Assembly (NCBI GenBank): GCA_026225235.1
Contig: JAMFSK010000137.1
Coordinates: forward strand, 1 to 64,000
Source: Burkholderiales bacterium
GTDB taxonomy: Bacteria > Pseudomonadota > Gammaproteobacteria > Burkholderiales > Burkholderiaceae
DNA length: 64,000 bases
Direction: 5' to 3'
In this document: in pieces, positions 8,910-17,232 of the stretch
How the letters are laid out: the number at the start of each line of letters is the position of its first letter
How positions within the stretch are numbered: the stretch's first letter is position 1
Notes under the pieces: generated by a model
Told to the model about the DNA's origin: nothing
Databases searched by the model: none
Seen by the model: the letters and a program-made list of their open reading frames with translations, nothing else
Position numbers and translations under genes: made by a program

Positions 8910-9500
8910 CTAGCCCTCGGCTGCAAATTCCCGGACCAGCCTTTCGCGAACGGTCATGAGAATCTCGCTCGACATACCGGCATCGCCCGTCGCGCGCGCG
9001 ACGGAGAGCGCACCCGCAAGCGTCGTGATGATGACCAGCGCGTTGGCGCGCCGCTCGCTCTCAGACAGCACGGTGGGCATCAGCTCACTGAGCCGCTCCA
9101 CCGATCGCGCGACGTGCTGCGCATACAACTCGCGCGCCGGCGCTCCGCTGCGCGCGACATCCCCCGCGAGCGCAGTGACGGCGCAGCCCTCACCCGGGTT
9201 GTCGCGATGCCCTTCGCTCAGATAAGTCCCAATGTAGGCAGCCAGCCCGCACGCCTCGCTTTTGCCCTCGAGGCCTTGCTCGATCGCGCCGTTGCCGGCT
9301 TTCAGCGCCGTTTCTACCGCTTGCGCAACCAGATCGTCACGCGATTCGAAGTGGCGATAGAAACCCCCATGCGTGAGTCCCGCCTCCTTCATCAGGTCCG
9401 CGACGCTGATGCCGTCGATCCCTTTCTCACGAAAGCGCACGGCCGCCGTCTGGACGATCCGTTCGTGCGATTGCGCCTTGTCAGCCCTTGAATAGCCCAT
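8910..9500 (-). CDS. TetR/AcrR-family repressor
   Basis: 196-residue TetR regulator. The N-terminal helix-turn-helix (about residues 25-48) reads GISVADLMKEAGLTHGGFYRHFESRDDL, the classic TetR signature. The C-terminal ligand domain resembles the TetR_C group that includes proteins regulating adjacent SDR genes. It is divergent from the SDR gene, and the shared gap holds a 10+10 bp palindrome over a TTGACA box. It most likely represses the SDR and itself; the ligand is unknown. Confidence 0.88.
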   Translation of the reverse strand: MGYSRADKAQSHERIVQTAAVRFREKGIDGISVADLMKEAGLTHGGFYRHFESRDDLVAQAVETALKAGNGAIEQGLEGKSEACGLAAYIGTYLSEGHRDNPGEGCAVTALAGDVARSGAPARELYAQHVARSVERLSELMPTVLSESERRANALVIITTLAGALSVARATGDAGMSSEILMTVRERLVREFAAEG

Positions 9501-9575
9501 CTCTTCACCCCTGTCAGGATGTCGCTCACCTTACCGAACTCGTTCGCCGACAGCTAATGTCGCCATTGAAGATTT

Positions 9576-9605
9576 CAATGTGGATTGTGATTGACATCCA
9601 CATTG
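9576..9605. promoter_or_regulatory. palindromic operator in TetR-SDR gap
   Basis: Perfect inverted repeat CAATGTGGAT (9576-9585) and ATCCACATTG (9596-9605) with a 10-base spacer. A consensus -35 TTGACA (9591-9596) for the SDR direction lies inside it, so a bound repressor would block that promoter. Assignment to the adjacent TetR protein is inference from position. Confidence 0.7.
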
Positions 9606-9711
9606 TACGTCGATACGCTTCGTTCTGGATTATAAATAACATCCTGAAATCGATAGCGCAAGCAAGGCGACCGCCGGTTTCGGTCCTTTTCCCTGAATGA
9701 CGGAGCACAAC

Positions 9712-10521
9712 ATGAGCAACGAACACAGCAAAGGCACGGCCCTGGTAACGGGCGCATCGGCAGGCATTGGCGCAACGTATGCAAAGCGTCTGGCAGCACG
9801 CGGGTATGACCTCGTGCTGGTGGCGCGCAACAAGGCGCGCCTAGATGCACTGGCCGCGACGCTGAGCGCCGAAACCGGCCGCACGGTCCGCACGCTGGTC
9901 GCCGACCTGACCAACGGCGACGACCTCGCGAAAGTCGAAGCCCTGCTGAAAAGCGATGTGAGCATCACCCTGCTGGTCAACAACGCGGGCTCCGCCGCGC
10001 TCGGACCGTTTGCCACGGCCGACCTTTCGCGTCTGACCCAGGAAATCGAACTGAATATCGTGGCACCAACGCGTCTCGCCCACGCCGTGCTGCCGGGCCT
10101 CGTGTCGCGCGGCCGTGGCGCGATCATCAACATTGCCTCGGTGATGTCGCAGATGGTCCAGCCGGGCAACTCGGTCTACGGGGGTGGCAAAGCGTATTTG
10201 CTGCACCTGAGTCAGGTGCTTGCGCAGGAAGTGAATGGCGCAGGCGTAAAGATCCAGGCCGTGCTGCCGGGTGCCACGCGTACGGAAATCTGGAATGGCT
10301 CCGGCGTCGAGATCGATCAGTTGCCGGCAAACATCATCATGGAAGTCGACGAGATGGTCGATGCAGCGTTGGCCGGTTTTGATCAAGGCGAACTCGTGAC
10401 GATCCCGTCGCTGCCCGATGCAGCTGACTGGCAGCGCCTGCTCGACGCGCGCGCGGCCCTGCTGCCGAACCTGTCACGCAACGAAGCGGCACCGCGCTAC
10501 AAGACGCCCGTAACGGCTTGA
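9712..10521 (+). CDS. SDR-family NAD(P)-dependent oxidoreductase
   Basis: Classical short-chain dehydrogenase, 269 residues. The cofactor motif TGASAGIG lies at 13-20, followed by LVNNAG, the catalytic Ser in INIASV and the YxxxK motif in VYGGGKAYLL. The closest general resemblance is to the DltE/YqjQ-like SDRs (ALVTGASAGIGATYAKRLAARGYDLVLVARN). I start it at 9712 (GGAG eight bases upstream), not at the ATG 15 bases earlier, which has no ribosome site. Control by the divergent TetR gene is likely. The substrate is unknown. Confidence 0.88.
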   Translation: MSNEHSKGTALVTGASAGIGATYAKRLAARGYDLVLVARNKARLDALAATLSAETGRTVRTLVADLTNGDDLAKVEALLKSDVSITLLVNNAGSAALGPFATADLSRLTQEIELNIVAPTRLAHAVLPGLVSRGRGAIINIASVMSQMVQPGNSVYGGGKAYLLHLSQVLAQEVNGAGVKIQAVLPGATRTEIWNGSGVEIDQLPANIIMEVDEMVDAALAGFDQGELVTIPSLPDAADWQRLLDARAALLPNLSRNEAAPRYKTPVTA

Positions 10522-10664
10522 GTAAGCAACGATGCCTGAGCGCAGCATGAGCCGGGCGGGCTACGCTGAAGCAGACTGAAAACAGTCGACAGCGGTATCA
10601 GAAGCGCACCCTCGTGGAGGATGGCAAACCCTGCCGTCAGCCACTGCGGGTGACAGCCCTCCGC

Positions 10665-10997
10665 TCAATGCGCCCCGTCGATCTGCACGAGCGCGCGCTC
10701 GATCTCGCCCGTGTCATTCGGACGAACGAGCCGCGCGACTTCCTTGCCATCATTGAGAAAGACCAATGTCGGCCACAGCTTCACACTAAACGATCGACCG
10801 AGCCGGCGCCCTTTGCCGTCTTCGACCTTCAGATGGCGCAATGTTGGGTGAGCGTCCATCGCCGAAGCGAGCAGCGGCTGCGCCGCGCGACAATAGCCAC
10901 ACCATCCCGTGCCGAACTCAAGCAGCGTCGCGCCGCTCAGTGCATCGACTTCGTCGCGCGTCGGCGCCATATCCGTATAAACCGTGTTCATCGACAT
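10665..10997 (-). CDS. thioredoxin-family protein
   Basis: Small thioredoxin-fold protein, about 110 residues from the ATG at 10997 (GGAG upstream). The redox motif is WCGYC in FGTGWCGYCRAAQPLL, and the cis-proline lies in KLWPTLVFLNDGKEVARLV. There is no signal peptide, so it should be cytosolic. CGYC instead of CGPC marks it as a thioredoxin-like reductant or chaperone rather than the housekeeping thioredoxin. The frame is open back to a GTG at 11045 that overlaps the LysR stop, so a longer, translationally coupled start is possible. Confidence 0.8.
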   Translation of the reverse strand: MSMNTVYTDMAPTRDEVDALSGATLLEFGTGWCGYCRAAQPLLASAMDAHPTLRHLKVEDGKGRRLGRSFSVKLWPTLVFLNDGKEVARLVRPNDTGEIERALVQIDGAH

Positions 10998-11041
10998 CCC
11001 TGATCTCCGGGCAAACTCCTCGTGATGAACCATTCTAAGCC

Positions 11042-11947
11042 TCACTCCGCAAACTCTGCAGCGATCAAGCCTCTGAGCCAGCGATGCCCGGTGTCGTGAT
11101 GAAAACGTCGATGCCAGAACGTGTGCGTCTCCAGCAACGGTAGTTTGAGGGGCGGCTTCACGAACGCGAGTCCGAACGAAGGCGCCACACTTTCCGCCAG
11201 CTTGCGCGGCACGGTCGCTACGAGTTCCCCTTGGGCGACGAGCAACGGCACGGCAAGAAAGCCCGGCACCGCATAACGTGCGCGTGCGCGAATGCCGGCC
11301 TTGTCGAGCAGTTGCGCGATCCGGTCATATGGGCTGGTCGATTCACTAACCCATAGATGTTGAGCGGCACGGAAACGCTCGAGCGTTATCTCCCCCTCGC
11401 CGAGTTCATGTCCACGGCGAAACACCGTCACACACTCCTGGCGAAACAGTCTTTGCTGGTAGTAGCTAGCGGAGAAGTCGCTGTTGGCTCCGATCGCAAG
11501 ATCGATTCCGCCATCTGCCATCGCATGAGGAAGCTCGCCCTCCCCTGACCGCACGACACTCACGCGAACCTGGGGGGCCTGGGTCGCGCAAAGCGCAATG
11601 AGTCGAGGCATGAAATAGACCTCGGCGACATCCGTCATCGCGATCGTGAACTGTCGGCTGCTCGTAGCCGCATTGAAGGCTTCACGATGATGATTGAACG
11701 TATCCTGAAGCTGAGACAGCGCGGCCGATACCGGCGCCGCAAGCTGTTCGGCCAGCGACGTCGGTTGCATGCCCGATGGGGTCCGCACGAACAAGGCATC
11801 GTCGAACGTCGTGCGCAGACGCGCGAGCGCGTTGCTGACAGCGGGCTGCGACAGTCCAAGATTCCGCGCCGCCGCAGAGATCCCGCGGGTATTCAGCACC
11901 TCGAGAAAAATCACGAGTAAATTGAGATCGAGCTCACGCAGGTTCAT
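11042..11947 (-). CDS. LysR-family regulator divergent from hmgA
   Basis: LysR-type regulator, 301 residues from the ATG at 11947 ([18 protein letters not shown]); an ATG four codons earlier is possible. The helix-turn-helix is [24 protein letters not shown]. The C-terminal effector domain has the NodD/NahR-like feel ([27 protein letters not shown]). It is divergent from the homogentisate dioxygenase gene, with two overlapping T-N11-A elements in the gap. It is therefore a good candidate to control hmgA-fahA; the inducer is not known. Confidence 0.88.
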   Translation of the reverse strand: MNLRELDLNLLVIFLEVLNTRGISAAARNLGLSQPAVSNALARLRTTFDDALFVRTPSGMQPTSLAEQLAAPVSAALSQLQDTFNHHREAFNAATSSRQFTIAMTDVAEVYFMPRLIALCATQAPQVRVSVVRSGEGELPHAMADGGIDLAIGANSDFSASYYQQRLFRQECVTVFRRGHELGEGEITLERFRAAQHLWVSESTSPYDRIAQLLDKAGIRARARYAVPGFLAVPLLVAQGELVATVPRKLAESVAPSFGLAFVKPPLKLPLLETHTFWHRRFHHDTGHRWLRGLIAAEFAE

Positions 11948-11969
11948 CGCGGCCTCCATTCATGATGTG

Positions 11970-12003
11970 AATGTCCAATATTTTAACATTGTCATTTTCA
12001 ATG
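11970..12003. promoter_or_regulatory. LysR-type T-N11-A boxes upstream of hmgA
   Basis: AATGT (11970-11974) and ACATT (11986-11990) form a perfect 5 bp inverted repeat with an 11-base spacer, the exact LysR box geometry. A second, overlapping one is CATTG (11987-11991) / CAATG (11999-12003), also T-N11-A. They lie 23-56 bases from the LysR start and over 100 bases from hmgA. Confidence 0.55.
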
Positions 12004-12107
12004 AGTGGCTGCGCCGCGATAATCCGCCAACAGGATGGTTGAGCCGGCTGCTTGAAGCGTCGTTCGCACGGGCAGCGGCCTCGCCACCGATCCCTAAGGA
12101 GACAACG

Positions 12108-13490
12108 ATGAATGCATCGTCAGGCATGCAGGCCACGATCGCACCGACAGCCGAAGCGCAGGGTGAGCGACCCGCGCAGGCCAGTTCGGCCGAGCCGCTT
12201 TACCAACCCGGTTTTGGCAATCACTTCTCGACCGAAGCGCTGCCCGGCGCCCTGCCCGTCGGTCAGAACTCCCCACAACGCTGCCCCTATGGGCTCTATG
12301 CCGAGCAACTCTCAGGCAGTGCGTTTACCGCACCGCGCCATCAGAATCGCCGCTCCTGGCTGTACCGGATCCGCCCCGCCGCCGCTCACCGGCCTTTCGA
12401 AGCCCTTGCAAATGAGCGTGTCGTCAGCCGCTTCGATACCTTGCCGACGCCGCCCAATCAGTTGCGCTGGGATCCGTTGCCCTTGCCCGCCGCCGATACG
12501 TCGCGCGACTTTATCGACGGTCTCGTCACGATGGCGGGCAATGGCGGCCCCGATGCGCAGGTCGGCATGGCCATCCATCTGTACGCGGCCAATCGCTCGA
12601 TGCAGGGACGCTATTTCTACAACGCCGACGGCGAGATGCTGATCGTGCCTGAGCAAGGGCGCCTGCGCCTCGCAACGGAAATGGGTGTGCTCGATGTCGA
12701 GCCCCAGCAGATCGTCGTGATTCCACGTGGCGTGCGCTTCCGGGTCGAACTCCTCGATGAGGTCGCACGGGGCTATGTCTGCGAAAACTTCGGCGCTCCG
12801 TTGCGACTGCCGGACCTTGGCCCGATCGGATCCAATGCGCTCGCCAATCCGCGCGACTTCAATACCCCGATCGCCGCCTACGAGGACCTCGAAGGCGACT
12901 TCAAGCTGGTCGCCAAATTCCTCGGCCAGTTCTGGCAGGCCGACATCGATCATTCGCCACTCGACGTAGTCGCGTGGCACGGTAACTACGCCCCTTATCA
13001 ATACGATCTGCGCCTCTTCAACACGATCGGATCGATCAGTTTCGATCACCCCGACCCGTCGATCTTTCTGGTTCTGACCTCGCCTACGGACACCCCCGGT
13101 GTCGGCAATGTCGACTTCGTGATCTTCCCGCCGCGCTGGCTCGCGGCCGAGCGCACCTTCCGGCCACCCTGGTTCCATCGCAACGTCGCCAACGAGTTCA
13201 TGGGCCTGATCACCGGGGTCTACGATGCGAAGGCGGAGGGCTTCCAGCCCGGCGGCGCGAGCCTGCATAATTGCATGAGCGGTCACGGCCCCGATGCGGC
13301 GACCTTCGAGCGCGCCAGCCACGCCGATGTCAGCCGTCCCCATAAGATCGACGCCACCATGGCGTTCATGTTCGAGACCCGGCTGGTGATCCGGCCGAGC
13401 GCTTTCGCGCTCGAGTCGGCCCAGTTGCAGGCTGATTACTTCCGCTGCTGGCTCGACCTCCCGAAACACTTCAACGCGGAACAGCGATGA
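12108..13490 (+). CDS. hmgA: homogentisate 1,2-dioxygenase
   Basis: Opens the homogentisate ring to maleylacetoacetate, the central step of tyrosine and phenylalanine breakdown, in the cytosol. 460 residues from the ATG at 12108 with AAGGAG upstream. Conserved stretches include [13 protein letters not shown] near the start, and the iron ligands lie in [14 protein letters not shown] (His, Glu) and [11 protein letters not shown] (His). The short Ala/Gln-rich leader before the conserved region is variable in the family. It overlaps fahA by ATGA. Confidence 0.96.
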   Translation: MNASSGMQATIAPTAEAQGERPAQASSAEPLYQPGFGNHFSTEALPGALPVGQNSPQRCPYGLYAEQLSGSAFTAPRHQNRRSWLYRIRPAAAHRPFEALANERVVSRFDTLPTPPNQLRWDPLPLPAADTSRDFIDGLVTMAGNGGPDAQVGMAIHLYAANRSMQGRYFYNADGEMLIVPEQGRLRLATEMGVLDVEPQQIVVIPRGVRFRVELLDEVARGYVCENFGAPLRLPDLGPIGSNALANPRDFNTPIAAYEDLEGDFKLVAKFLGQFWQADIDHSPLDVVAWHGNYAPYQYDLRLFNTIGSISFDHPDPSIFLVLTSPTDTPGVGNVDFVIFPPRWLAAERTFRPPWFHRNVANEFMGLITGVYDAKAEGFQPGGASLHNCMSGHGPDAATFERASHADVSRPHKIDATMAFMFETRLVIRPSAFALESAQLQADYFRCWLDLPKHFNAEQR

Positions 13491-14824
13491 TCTATCGGAT
13501 TAACGAAACCCATGACACGACCTTGCGCAGCTGGGTCGAATCGGCCAACCAGCCGGGTTGCGACTTTCCCGTTCAGAACCTCCCCTATGGGGTTTTCAGA
13601 CGCCGCGGCAGCATTGAGGGCTTTCGCATCGGCGTGGCGATCGGCGAGCAGATTCTCGATTTGCGCAAGGCGTACGCCGCCGGCGCCTTCGACGATGCAG
13701 ACGACCTCACCCTTGCCGCGATCGAGGCCACGCGCGCCCCAACGCTCAATGCGCTAATGGCGCTGGGCCCTGAGGCATGGCAAGCGCTGCGCCTTGCGCT
13801 CTCGCGGCTGTTGCGCGAGAGCGCGCCGGCACAGGTCACGCTGCGCCAGGCCCTCCTCCCACAAGACGAGGCCGAATACAGCTTGCCCGCGAAGATCGGC
13901 GACTACACCGACTTCTATACCTCGATTCACCACGCTACGGCTGTTGGCAGGCTTTTCAGACCCGACGCCCCGCTGCTGCCGAACTACAAATGGGTGCCGA
14001 TCGGCTATCACGGGCGCGCCTCATCGATCGGCGTTTCGGGGCAGAACGTGAGGCGCCCGACGGGCCAGATTAAGGCGCCGGACCAGGCTGCACCCGTAGT
14101 AGCGCCGAGCGCGCGGCTCGACTTCGAACTCGAGGTCGGCATCCTCATCGGTGGCAGCAATCCGCTGGGCGAGCCGGTGCCAATCGACAAAGCCGAGTCC
14201 AAGATCTTCGGCCTGTGTCTGCTCAACGACTGGTCGGCACGCGATATTCAGGCCTGGGAATACCAGCCGCTCGGCCCCTTCCTCTCGAAGAACTTCGCGA
14301 CCACGCTCTCGCCATGGGTCGTGACTCTCGAGGCACTGACGCCCTTCCGCACGCCCTGGAGCCGACCGGCTGACGATCCGCCGCCGATGCCGTATCTCGA
14401 TTCCGCGGCAACGCGCAGCTTTGCGGGCCTTGATATCGACCTCGAAGTGCTGATCCAGACCGCGCGCATGCGCGAGGCCGGCGAAGCGCCCGAACGGCTT
14501 TCGCGTTCGAACTTCAGGCATTCGTACTGGAGTGTGTCGCAGCTGATTACACATCACACGCTCAGCGGCTGCAACCTTCAGGCGGGCGACCTGCTTGGCT
14601 CGGGCACACAGTCTGGCCCGACACCCGCCGAGGCGGGGTCGCTGCTTGAATTGTCGTGCGGAGGCCGCAAGCCGCTGGCGCTCAACAACGGCGAACAGCG
14701 GACTTTCCTTGAAGACGGCGACACCGTCGTGCTGCGCGCGTGGGCCGACAAGGCCGGCTTCACGCGCATCGGCTTCGGCGAAGCCAGCGGAACCATCATC
14801 GAGCCCTATTCGGCGTCGATCTGA
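13487..14824 (+). CDS. fahA: fumarylacetoacetase
   Basis: Last step of homogentisate degradation: fumarylacetoacetate to fumarate and acetoacetate. 445 residues, slightly longer than the animal enzyme. The N-terminal domain is followed by the metal/catalytic stretch [21 protein letters not shown], then [10 protein letters not shown] and [19 protein letters not shown], all typical of FAH. Translation is coupled to hmgA by a 4-base overlap. Its 3' end runs 19 bases into the 3' end of the opposite-strand maiA, so the two mRNAs are complementary there. Confidence 0.95.
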   Translation: MIYRINETHDTTLRSWVESANQPGCDFPVQNLPYGVFRRRGSIEGFRIGVAIGEQILDLRKAYAAGAFDDADDLTLAAIEATRAPTLNALMALGPEAWQALRLALSRLLRESAPAQVTLRQALLPQDEAEYSLPAKIGDYTDFYTSIHHATAVGRLFRPDAPLLPNYKWVPIGYHGRASSIGVSGQNVRRPTGQIKAPDQAAPVVAPSARLDFELEVGILIGGSNPLGEPVPIDKAESKIFGLCLLNDWSARDIQAWEYQPLGPFLSKNFATTLSPWVVTLEALTPFRTPWSRPADDPPPMPYLDSAATRSFAGLDIDLEVLIQTARMREAGEAPERLSRSNFRHSYWSVSQLITHHTLSGCNLQAGDLLGSGTQSGPTPAEAGSLLELSCGGRKPLALNNGEQRTFLEDGDTVVLRAWADKAGFTRIGFGEASGTIIEPYSASI

Positions 14825-15465
14825 TTGCCCGGTGCAGCGCGCACGAAAGCTTCAATGTCGGCCGCCGCGTTGGCAATCCGTTCGATGGTCGGATACGGAT
14901 CAAGCGGGATGCTCATCCGTTTCGCATTGAAGACCTGCGGGATCAGGCAGAGATCGGCCAGGGTCGGCGTATCGCCAAAGCAGAAGCGCCCGACGCGGCC
15001 ACCCGGCCGCGTCTCCTGAATCAGATGGGCCTCGAGGGCGGCGAAACCGAGATCGACCCAGTGCCGGTACCACACGTTCTTCTGCTCGTCGCTCACCCCG
15101 AGCGTCTTCTTCAGATACGACAGCACACGCAGGTTGTCGATCGGATGGACATCGCAAGCGATCTGCATCGCGATTGAGCGCACGTAGGCTCGATCCACCG
15201 GCCGACGCGGCAACAAGGGGGGCTCAGGCTGGATTTCCTCGAGATACTCGACAATCGCGAGGGACTGAGTCAGGGCGCCGCCGTCGGGTTCGATAAAAGT
15301 CGGCACCAGTGCTTCGGGGTTGAGCGCCCGATAGCCGGGCGCCAGCTGCTGCCCCCCGTCCCTCACGAGATGCACCGGAATGCAGGCATACGGCAAGCCC
15401 TTGAGCTCAAGTGCAATGCGCACCCGATAGGCCGCGGAACTGCGGAAATAGCTGTAGAGCGTCAT
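14806..15465 (-). CDS. maiA: maleylacetoacetate isomerase (zeta-class GST)
   Basis: Glutathione-dependent cis-trans isomerase that converts maleylacetoacetate to fumarylacetoacetate, linking HmgA and FahA. About 219 residues from the ATG at 15465. The zeta-class active-site motif SSAAYRVRIALELKG begins at residue 9, and the glutathione-binding NPEALVPTF and QSLAIVEYLEE follow. An in-frame ATG 54 bases upstream lacks conserved sequence. All three enzymes of the pathway thus meet here, but maiA is on the opposite strand, downstream of the IclR gene. Its 3' end overlaps fahA by 19 bases. Confidence 0.93.
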   Translation of the reverse strand: MTLYSYFRSSAAYRVRIALELKGLPYACIPVHLVRDGGQQLAPGYRALNPEALVPTFIEPDGGALTQSLAIVEYLEEIQPEPPLLPRRPVDRAYVRSIAMQIACDVHPIDNLRVLSYLKKTLGVSDEQKNVWYRHWVDLGFAALEAHLIQETRPGGRVGRFCFGDTPTLADLCLIPQVFNAKRMSIPLDPYPTIERIANAAADIEAFVRAAPGNQIDAE

Positions 15466-15536
15466 CGCCGGACCGCGCGATTCGCCCGGGTCCTGTGCAT
15501 CCAAAGGGTCTCGAATCATGAACGTGTGAGAGAAGT

Positions 15537-16319
15537 CTATATAGGCGCGCCGAGCCGCTTGCTTGCCACCACGCCAAGCGCGTTCAACGCGATAGCCACG
15601 CGTCCATCGGGCTTCACGTCGAAACCATTTTGCGGCCCCAGCGCGGTCACGACGCCGGCCACGTCCATGCGTGCATCGAAGATCGGCACGGCCATTGCAT
15701 CGATACCCGGCACCATCAGGCCTTCGATGGTTGCGCGTCGCTCAGTACGGATCTGTTCGAGCAGGGCGCAGAGCGGCGAGCCAGGATCGCGCAGTTCAAG
15801 CTGCAGTACCTCGGGTTCCTGGGCAGCAATCGGCTCGCGCTCGCTGACCGGCACATACGCGGCGAACGTCAGACCCGTCGCCGAACGCAACAAAGGCATG
15901 ATCGAGCCCACCCGAGTCAGCACCGTTACCTGCCCCACGCTTTCCATCACACGCACCACGGTCGGCCCGTGGTTGCCCCACACCGCCAGAAAACACGTGT
16001 GCCGGATTTCATCGCGCAGGTCGGGAAGCAATTCGGAAATGCCGCCGATCACATCGATCTGCGCGAGCGCGGCAAGCCCGATCGTGACCGCTTCAGGGCC
16101 AAGGTAGTAACGGCCCGAGAGTTTGTCTTGCGCAGCCAGACCGCTGGCGATCATGGCCTGCAAATAGCGATGTACCTTCGCCGCCGCCAGCCCCGTGAGT
16201 TCGCTGATGGCCGAGAGGGAGGCCGAAGGCCCGAGCCGGGCCAACGCCTTGAGGACTTCGGCGCCGGTTTCCGCGGATTGCACGCGTTGCCGGGTGCCGG
16301 TTCGAGTACTGCTCGTCAT
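15537..16319 (-). CDS. IclR-family regulator
   Basis: 260-residue IclR-type regulator. The N-terminal winged helix (about residues 15-75) reads AEVLKALARLGPSASLSAISELTGLAAAKVHRYLQAMIASGLA, followed by a GAF-like IclR effector domain. It sits 71 bases before maiA on the same strand and probably shares its transcript. In Pseudomonas the homogentisate genes are repressed by an IclR protein (HmgR), so it may sense homogentisate or a related acid here. That role is inference. The long spacing to hmgA and the LysR gene beside hmgA leave the division of labour open. Confidence 0.87.
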   Translation of the reverse strand: MTSSTRTGTRQRVQSAETGAEVLKALARLGPSASLSAISELTGLAAAKVHRYLQAMIASGLAAQDKLSGRYYLGPEAVTIGLAALAQIDVIGGISELLPDLRDEIRHTCFLAVWGNHGPTVVRVMESVGQVTVLTRVGSIMPLLRSATGLTFAAYVPVSEREPIAAQEPEVLQLELRDPGSPLCALLEQIRTERRATIEGLMVPGIDAMAVPIFDARMDVAGVVTALGPQNGFDVKPDGRVAIALNALGVVASKRLGAPI

Positions 16320-16389
16320 AGTTTCGCCGTGCGGTTCGCCATCGGGAAGGAGACGTGAAGGTACGCGAAGCAGGGAGGGTTACGCAAGA

Positions 16390-16998
16390 CTAGGCGGGCA
16401 CGATGTGCTGGGTCGCGATCATCGAATCGCGTTCGCTGAAGCGTGCATACCAGGCGGCGAGCCCTGCGTAACGACGCCAGCCTTCCTCCGGAAAGCGCAG
16501 ATCGAGATAGCCAAGGGAGCACGCCGCCGAAATAGTACCGATATCGACCCGGTCGCCAAAACTCGGGACCCACGCTTCGAGGCGTTCGAGCGATGAAACG
16601 ACTTTCTCAAGCTGGCCACGCTGCCAGGGGGCATACATCATGTCGGCCGGGCGGATCACCTGTTCGTAGCGCATCAACAGCGCAGCGTCGAGAATGCCGT
16701 CGGCGAGCGACTGTTCGACCAGACACTGCCAGCGCGCCGGACCCGCGGCGGGGAACAGGCGCTGGCCACCGGCCAGCGTATCGAGGTATTCGCAGATCAC
16801 ACGGCTGTCGTAAAGCGCCGTGCCGTCGTCGGCAAACAGCGTGGGCACCTGGCCGAGCGGATTAGTCGCGACGATAGTCTGGTCACGCGTGACGGGGTTC
16901 GCCGCTGACGGCAGCAGTTCAATCTCCAGGCCCAGCTCAGCGGCAGAGACCAGCACTTTGCGGACAAACGGAGACATCGGGGAGTAATAGACCTTCAT
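16390..16998 (-). CDS. glutathione S-transferase family protein
   Basis: 202-residue GST. The N-terminal thioredoxin fold starts MKVYYSPMSPFVRKVLVSAAELG, with NPLGQVPTL and DSRVICEYLD making the glutathione site, then an all-alpha C-terminal domain. I start at the ATG at 16998, with AGGAATGAG directly upstream, rather than 18 bases earlier. It lies between the SDR-MFS operon and the IclR gene, all on the minus strand. Its substrate is unknown; the position next to maiA suggests a role in the same or a related acid pathway, but nothing in the sequence proves that. Confidence 0.87.
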   Translation of the reverse strand: MKVYYSPMSPFVRKVLVSAAELGLEIELLPSAANPVTRDQTIVATNPLGQVPTLFADDGTALYDSRVICEYLDTLAGGQRLFPAAGPARWQCLVEQSLADGILDAALLMRYEQVIRPADMMYAPWQRGQLEKVVSSLERLEAWVPSFGDRVDIGTISAACSLGYLDLRFPEEGWRRYAGLAAWYARFSERDSMIATQHIVPA

Positions 16999-17016
16999 CT
17001 CATTCCTTGCATGCAT

Positions 17017-17232
17017 TCATCGTGTAAGGGGAATCGCGTCCGCCACCGCATCGGCTTGCCCATGTGGCGCGTAGTCTGCGCCGTGGTGATGCGTCAGGAA
17101 GCCGCTCGTCAGGCCGTCATCGGCCTCAAGGATACTGCCTGTGACTTACGAGGCGGCATCCGAAAGCAACAACCCAATGGTCTGCGCGACTTCTTCGGGC
17201 CGCGCAAAACGGCCCAGCGGGGGGGTCTTGCT
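17017..17232 (-). pseudogene. 3' remnant of a short-chain dehydrogenase gene
   Basis: Read on the minus strand in the same frame as the MFS gene and directly after its TGA stop, this stretch encodes the C-terminus of an SDR: PLGRFARPEEVAQTIGLLL, SDAAS, an in-frame TAA where Tyr or Phe is usual, then VTGSILEADDGL and a tail ending AIPLTR before a TGA at 17017-17019. The catalytic and cofactor parts are gone. The simplest reading is a deletion that joined the SDR tail to the end of the MFS gene, followed by a stop mutation. No start codon or ribosome site precedes it. Confidence 0.75.
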
